NCBI RefSeq assembly: GCF_026625145.1
Contig: NZ_CP113088.1
Coordinates: 1,653,501 to 1,717,500, forward strand
DNA: 64,000 nucleotides
From: Lacinutrix neustonica
GTDB taxonomy: Bacteria > Bacteroidota > Bacteroidia > Flavobacteriales > Flavobacteriaceae
Reading direction: 5' to 3'
A model generated the notes under the pieces. That model was not told the origin of the DNA and ran no database searches. It saw nothing but the letters and a program-made list of their open reading frames with translations. The translations under genes and the position numbers were made by a program. Positions 60,333-64,000 of this stretch are shown here, piece after piece. Within the stretch, counting starts at the first letter, position 1. The number at the start of each line of letters is the position of its first letter.

Positions 60333-60368
60333 AAAAACCCACCAAAAGCTAGCTATTGGTGGGTTTTT
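60333..60368 (+). terminator. Terminator after PorP/SprF
   Basis: AAAAACCCACCAA pairs with TTGGTGGGTTTTT over 13 bases, 18 bases after the stop. Confidence 0.9.
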
Positions 60369-60449
60369 ATTTTTATAGCGTTTGTAAGGGTTTCCCCTTT
60401 AGGGGTTTAAAGTGAAACAGATAAATTTATATGAAAAAAGGGTATAAAA

Positions 60450-60479
60450 AAAGCCTTTATCAAAAATGATAAAGGCTTT
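60450..60479 (-). terminator. Terminator of the tRNA operon
   Basis: AAAGCCTTTATCA / TGATAAAGGCTTT stem immediately 3' of the tRNA-Leu gene on the minus strand, with a T-run when read in that direction. Confidence 0.8.
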
Positions 60480-60481
60480 AG

Positions 60482-60565
60482 TACTCGGGACGGGACTTGA
60501 ACCCGTACGTCCTAATGGACATTGGATTTTAAGTCCAACGTGTCTACCAATTCCACCACCCGAGC
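60482..60565 (-). tRNA. tRNA-Leu (TAA)
   Basis: 84 bases with discriminator, long variable arm typical of tRNA-Leu. Acceptor arm GCTCGGG/CCCGAGT, D-arm GTGGTGGAATTGGTAGACAC, anticodon loop CTTAAAA (anticodon TAA), T-arm GGGTTCAAGTCCC. CCA is not encoded. Confidence 0.95.
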
Positions 60566-60592
60566 GTGGAATATTTTTAAGAAAAATCTCAG

Positions 60593-60664
60593 AGCGAAAG
60601 ACGGGATTTGAACCCGCGACCCCCACCTTGGCAAGGTGATGCTCTACCCCTGAGCTACTTTCGC
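60593..60664 (-). tRNA. tRNA-Gly (GCC)
   Basis: 72 bases with discriminator. Acceptor GCGAAAG/CTTTCGC, anticodon loop TTGCCAA (anticodon GCC), T-arm CGGGTTCAAATCCCG. It lies 27 bases upstream of tRNA-Leu on the same strand, so the two are probably co-transcribed. Confidence 0.95.
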
Positions 60665-60755
60665 AGTCTTTTAAATGAACTAACAATATTGCTATTGCGG
60701 TTGCAAATTTAAAACTTTTCTCCTAATACCAAAGGGTTTTTTAAAAATAATTAAA

Positions 60756-63374
60756 TTAATTTTTTACTGCTTTGGTCTTCACCAACATACGTTTGATTTC
60801 ATTTAGCTTCATAAGAGCCTCAATGGGTGTTAATGTATCAATATCGGTTAAAAGTATCTCCTCCTTTATCTGTTCTAACAACGGATCGTCTAAATTAAAG
60901 AAACTCAGTTGCATTTCATCCTTTATAGACTTTACCTTATCTGTAAGTTCTTCGCTGGAATGCGACTGCTCTAATTTTTTTAGAATCTTATTGGCGCGGT
61001 GCAATACTTGCTGAGGCATCCCTGCTAATTTAGCAACATGAATACCAAAACTGTGTTCACTACCACCTTCCACCAGCTTTCTAAGAAACAGCACATTATC
61101 TTTTAATTCTTTAACCGACACATTAAAATTCTTTATTCTTGAAAAGGTCTCGGTCATTTCATTAAGTTCATGATAATGCGTTGCAAATAATGTTTTCGCT
61201 TTAGCTGGATGCTCATGCAGGTACTCACTAATGGCCCATGCTATGGAAATACCATCATAAGTACTCGTTCCTCTTCCTATTTCATCTAAGAGCACTAAAC
61301 TGCGTTCTGACATATTATTAAGAATGGAAGCGGTCTCATTCATCTCTACCATAAATGTAGATTCTCCCATAGAAATGTTATCACTAGCCCCTACTCTAGT
61401 GAAAATTTTATCTACCAAACCAATTCTAGCTGTTTTGGCTGGCACAAAGCTTCCTATTTGAGCTAATAAAACAATCAATGCTGTTTGCCGTAAGATAGCA
61501 GACTTTCCGGACATGTTAGGCCCGGTGATCATAATAATTTGTTGCTGTTCTCGATCTAAAAAAACATCGTTAGCAATATATTGCTCGCCAAGAGGCAGCT
61601 GTTTCTCGATCACGGGATGACGGCCTTCTTTAATTTCTAAATCGTAAGAATCATCAATGTTTGGATAGCTATAATTATTGTCGTTGGCCAGTTGGGAAAA
61701 ACCACAAAGGCAATCTAATTGACCAATGAGATTCGCATTTTGCTGCACGGGTTTGATATATTGGTTCATCCACACCACTAAATCACCAAACAACTGTTGT
61801 TCTATAGCTAAAATACGTTCTTCGGCGCCTAAAATTTTAGACTCATAGGTTTTCAATTCTTCAGTTATATAGCGTTCTGCATTGACAAGGGTTTGCTTAC
61901 GAATCCATTCCTCAGGCACCTTATCTTTATGTGTATTGCGCACTTCAATATAATAACCAAACACGTTGTTAGAGGCTATTTTAAGCGACGTAATTCCCGT
62001 ACGCTCACTTTCACGCTGTAGCATTTTGTCCAAATAGTTTTTTCCGGAGGTAGACAAGCCTCTTAATTCGTCTAACTCCTCAGAGAAACCAACCGCAATG
62101 GTATTTCCTTTTAAAACATTAACTGGGGCTTCTTCATTTAAGGTTGTCTTTATTTTTTCACGTAATATATCGCAACTCTGCAGCGTATCACCAATGATTT
62201 TTAGCGATTCGTTATCACAATTAGTTGCTAACGTTTTTATTGGAACAATGGCTTCTAATGAGTTTTTAAGCTGAATGACTTCTCTAGGACAAACCTTCCC
62301 TGTTGCTACCTTAGAAATCAAACGCTCTATATCGCCAATAGACTTGATGTGACTCTGTATTTTCGCGTGTATTGTTTTCTCTTCTTTTAAGAAAGACACC
62401 ACTTCATGACGTTGTTTTATTTTTTCAACATTTTTTAACGGAAGCGCCAACCAACGTTTTAATAAGCGGCCGCCCATTGGCGAAATGGTTTTATCAATAA
62501 CATTTAGTAGTGTGACTGCATTATTATTTGTCGAATTGTAAAGCTCAAGGTTTCTTATGGTAAAACGGTCCATCCACACATATGCATCTTCAGCAATTCT
62601 TGAAATGGATGTGATGTGTTCTAATTTTTTGTGTTGTGTTTCGCCTAAATAGTGCAAAATAGATCCCGAAGCAATAATGCCTTCGTTTAAGTCTTCGACT
62701 CCAAAGCCTTTAAGCGATTTTGTGTTGAAATGTTTTAGTAAGGTTTCATTCGCATAATCTGTATGATAGACCCACTCTTCTAGATTAAAGGTGTGGAAAT
62801 CTTTACCAAAGCATTCATTAAACTTAAGGCGTTTCTGTTTTGAAACTAAAATTTCGCTTGGACTAAAATTTTGAAGAAGCTTATCTATGTATTCTTGATT
62901 TCCTTGTGAGGTTAAAAACTCGCCGGTAGAAATATCCGGAAAAGCAACACCTATCGTGTTTTTTCCAAAATATACCGAACATAAAAAATTATTAGATTTA
63001 GATTGCAACACCTCATCATTTAGTGCTACTCCAGGCGTAACCAACTCTGTTACGCCTCGTTTTACAATATTTTTTGTTAGTTTAGGATCTTCTAATTGAT
63101 CACAAATGGCCACACGCTCACCTGCTTTTACTAGTTTAGGCAAATACGTATTTAATGAGTGATGCGGAAAACCTGCCAATTCTGTTTCTGTCTCACTCCC
63201 TGCGCCTCTTTTAGTTAAAATAATCCCTAATATACCAGCAGCTTTTATCGCATCGCTCCCAAAGGTTTCATAAAAATCACCGACACGAAACAATAATAAA
63301 GCGTCAGGATACTTTGCTTTTATAGCATTGTATTGCTTCATTAAAGGTGTTACTTTTTTTGTTTTTGCTGCCAA
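60756..63374 (-). CDS. mutS: DNA mismatch repair protein MutS
   Basis: 872 residues, full length and unbroken. Mismatch-reading Phe-x-Glu in VGDFYETFG (residues 34-36). Core and lever domains, then Walker [24 protein letters not shown], Walker [17 protein letters not shown] and the signature [12 protein letters not shown]-terminal helix-turn-helix for dimerisation. An intact mutS argues against a mutator explanation for the many indels in this window. Confidence 0.97.
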   Translation of the reverse strand: MAAKTKKVTPLMKQYNAIKAKYPDALLLFRVGDFYETFGSDAIKAAGILGIILTKRGAGSETETELAGFPHHSLNTYLPKLVKAGERVAICDQLEDPKLTKNIVKRGVTELVTPGVALNDEVLQSKSNNFLCSVYFGKNTIGVAFPDISTGEFLTSQGNQEYIDKLLQNFSPSEILVSKQKRLKFNECFGKDFHTFNLEEWVYHTDYANETLLKHFNTKSLKGFGVEDLNEGIIASGSILHYLGETQHKKLEHITSISRIAEDAYVWMDRFTIRNLELYNSTNNNAVTLLNVIDKTISPMGGRLLKRWLALPLKNVEKIKQRHEVVSFLKEEKTIHAKIQSHIKSIGDIERLISKVATGKVCPREVIQLKNSLEAIVPIKTLATNCDNESLKIIGDTLQSCDILREKIKTTLNEEAPVNVLKGNTIAVGFSEELDELRGLSTSGKNYLDKMLQRESERTGITSLKIASNNVFGYYIEVRNTHKDKVPEEWIRKQTLVNAERYITEELKTYESKILGAEERILAIEQQLFGDLVVWMNQYIKPVQQNANLIGQLDCLCGFSQLANDNNYSYPNIDDSYDLEIKEGRHPVIEKQLPLGEQYIANDVFLDREQQQIIMITGPNMSGKSAILRQTALIVLLAQIGSFVPAKTARIGLVDKIFTRVGASDNISMGESTFMVEMNETASILNNMSERSLVLLDEIGRGTSTYDGISIAWAISEYLHEHPAKAKTLFATHYHELNEMTETFSRIKNFNVSVKELKDNVLFLRKLVEGGSEHSFGIHVAKLAGMPQQVLHRANKILKKLEQSHSSEELTDKVKSIKDEMQLSFFNLDDPLLEQIKEEILLTDIDTLTPIEALMKLNEIKRMLVKTKAVKN

Positions 63375-63531
63375 AGAAATTTTGTTTTAAGTAAGTTTGC
63401 AAGGTAATTAAATATTGATTTTTTTTGAAGTCAATTGTAACGAAGTTATTGATAATTATTCACAAGCGATGTGTCTTTCAAAGTAAATGATTGCTACGTT
63501 GAAAACGCCTCGCTAAGACGAGATTTCTTTT

Positions 63532-64000
63532 ATGCGCAAACTAAAAAATAACGAATTAGACCGATTAACGGTTAGCGATTTTAAAGACGCCAAAAAAACA
63601 CCAATAATTATCATTTTAGATAATATTCGTAGCTTAAACAATATCGGTTCTGTATTTAGAACCAGCGATGCCTTTTTAATTAAAAAAGTATATTTGTGCG
63701 GCATTACTGCTAAACCACCTCATAAAGATATTCATAAAACAGCTTTGGGCAGTACAGATACCGTCGCTTGGGAATATATTGAAAACACTCTTGAATTGGT
63801 GGAAAAATTAAAAGTGCAAGGCATAACCGTATGTTCCATTGAACAGGCTGAAAAAGCGACCATGCTCCATGCGTTTATTCCAGAAAAAGAGAACACCTAT
63901 GCACTGGTGTTTGGCAACGAAGTAAAAGGGGTGTCACAAGCCGTTGTCAATGCGAGCGACGTTGTTATTGAAATCCCACAATTTGGCACCAAACACTCTT
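63532..64000 (+). CDS. SpoU/TrmH-family RNA 2'-O-methyltransferase, 3'-partial
   Basis: The frame is open from the ATG at 63532 to the window edge (156 codons). ILDNIRSLNNIGSVFRTSDA is motif 1 of the SPOUT fold with the catalytic Arg and Asn. VFGNEVKGVSQAVV is motif 2 (the knot); IEIPQFG begins motif 3. It methylates a ribose in tRNA or rRNA; the exact target is not decidable. It runs divergently from mutS. Confidence 0.92.
   Translation, partial: MRKLKNNELDRLTVSDFKDAKKTPIIIILDNIRSLNNIGSVFRTSDAFLIKKVYLCGITAKPPHKDIHKTALGSTDTVAWEYIENTLELVEKLKVQGITVCSIEQAEKATMLHAFIPEKENTYALVFGNEVKGVSQAVVNASDVVIEIPQFGTKHS

Overview
The window comes from a low-GC member of the Bacteroidota, almost certainly Flavobacteriaceae. 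The signs are promoters of the TAnnTTTG type without clear Shine-Dalgarno sites, a PorP/SprF protein of the type IX secretion/gliding machinery, several ECF sigma factors, and the housekeeping set gcvP, valS, murB, lipA, gap, lpxK, mutS.

Layout. 1-4.7 kb: gcvP (partial), a KAS III-like enzyme, a methyltransferase and a glycosyltransferase. 4.8-6.9 kb (minus strand): ECF sigma factor, membrane TPR protein (probable anti-sigma partner) and secreted nuclease. 7.0-13.7 kb: two tandem copies of a lipoprotein + TPR-CHAT protease pair, read divergently from the sigma gene. 13.7-27.2 kb: two paralogous peptide-export cassettes. Each has an inactive-C39-like/VKOR/thioredoxin fusion, double-glycine leader peptides with Cys-rich cores, a peptidase-containing ABC exporter (PCAT) and an HlyD-type adaptor. 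27.6-49.3 kb: mostly housekeeping genes. 49.4-57.0 kb: a kynurenine-degradation cluster covering kynurenine to 2-aminomuconate and beyond. 57-64 kb: O-methyltransferase, dodecin, Nfu protein, PorP/SprF, two tRNAs, mutS and a SpoU methyltransferase (partial).

The most interesting part is 13.7-27.2 kb. All four leader peptides share a MK(N/H)(L/F)(K/R)NLG...L(S/T)xAEQKxIxGG leader but have unrelated Cys-rich cores, with spacings that resemble a cystine knot in one and an EGF-like fold in another. Upstream of each start codon, at a fixed 26-27 nt, lies an element that can fold as a compact H-type pseudoknot. Compensatory changes occur in both stems. I infer a system that makes disulfide-rich secreted peptides: the VKOR-Trx fusion, with its Cys-less C39-like domain, would recognise the leader and oxidise the peptide, and PCAT/HlyD would cleave and export it. 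The two cassettes have diverged except for the HlyD gene, which is almost identical in both. The CHAT catalytic domains are also nearly identical while their TPR parts differ. Both patterns suggest gene conversion.

Sequence quality matters here. About 35 gene breaks or stops can be restored, and nearly all sit where the intact gene should read CCAGA (TCTGG on the other strand). They appear as CCGAGA, CCGA, CCAGGA, TCTCGG or TCGG. I treat the affected genes as intact in the organism and the breaks as probable basecalling errors at a modified motif. Coordinates span whole restored genes.
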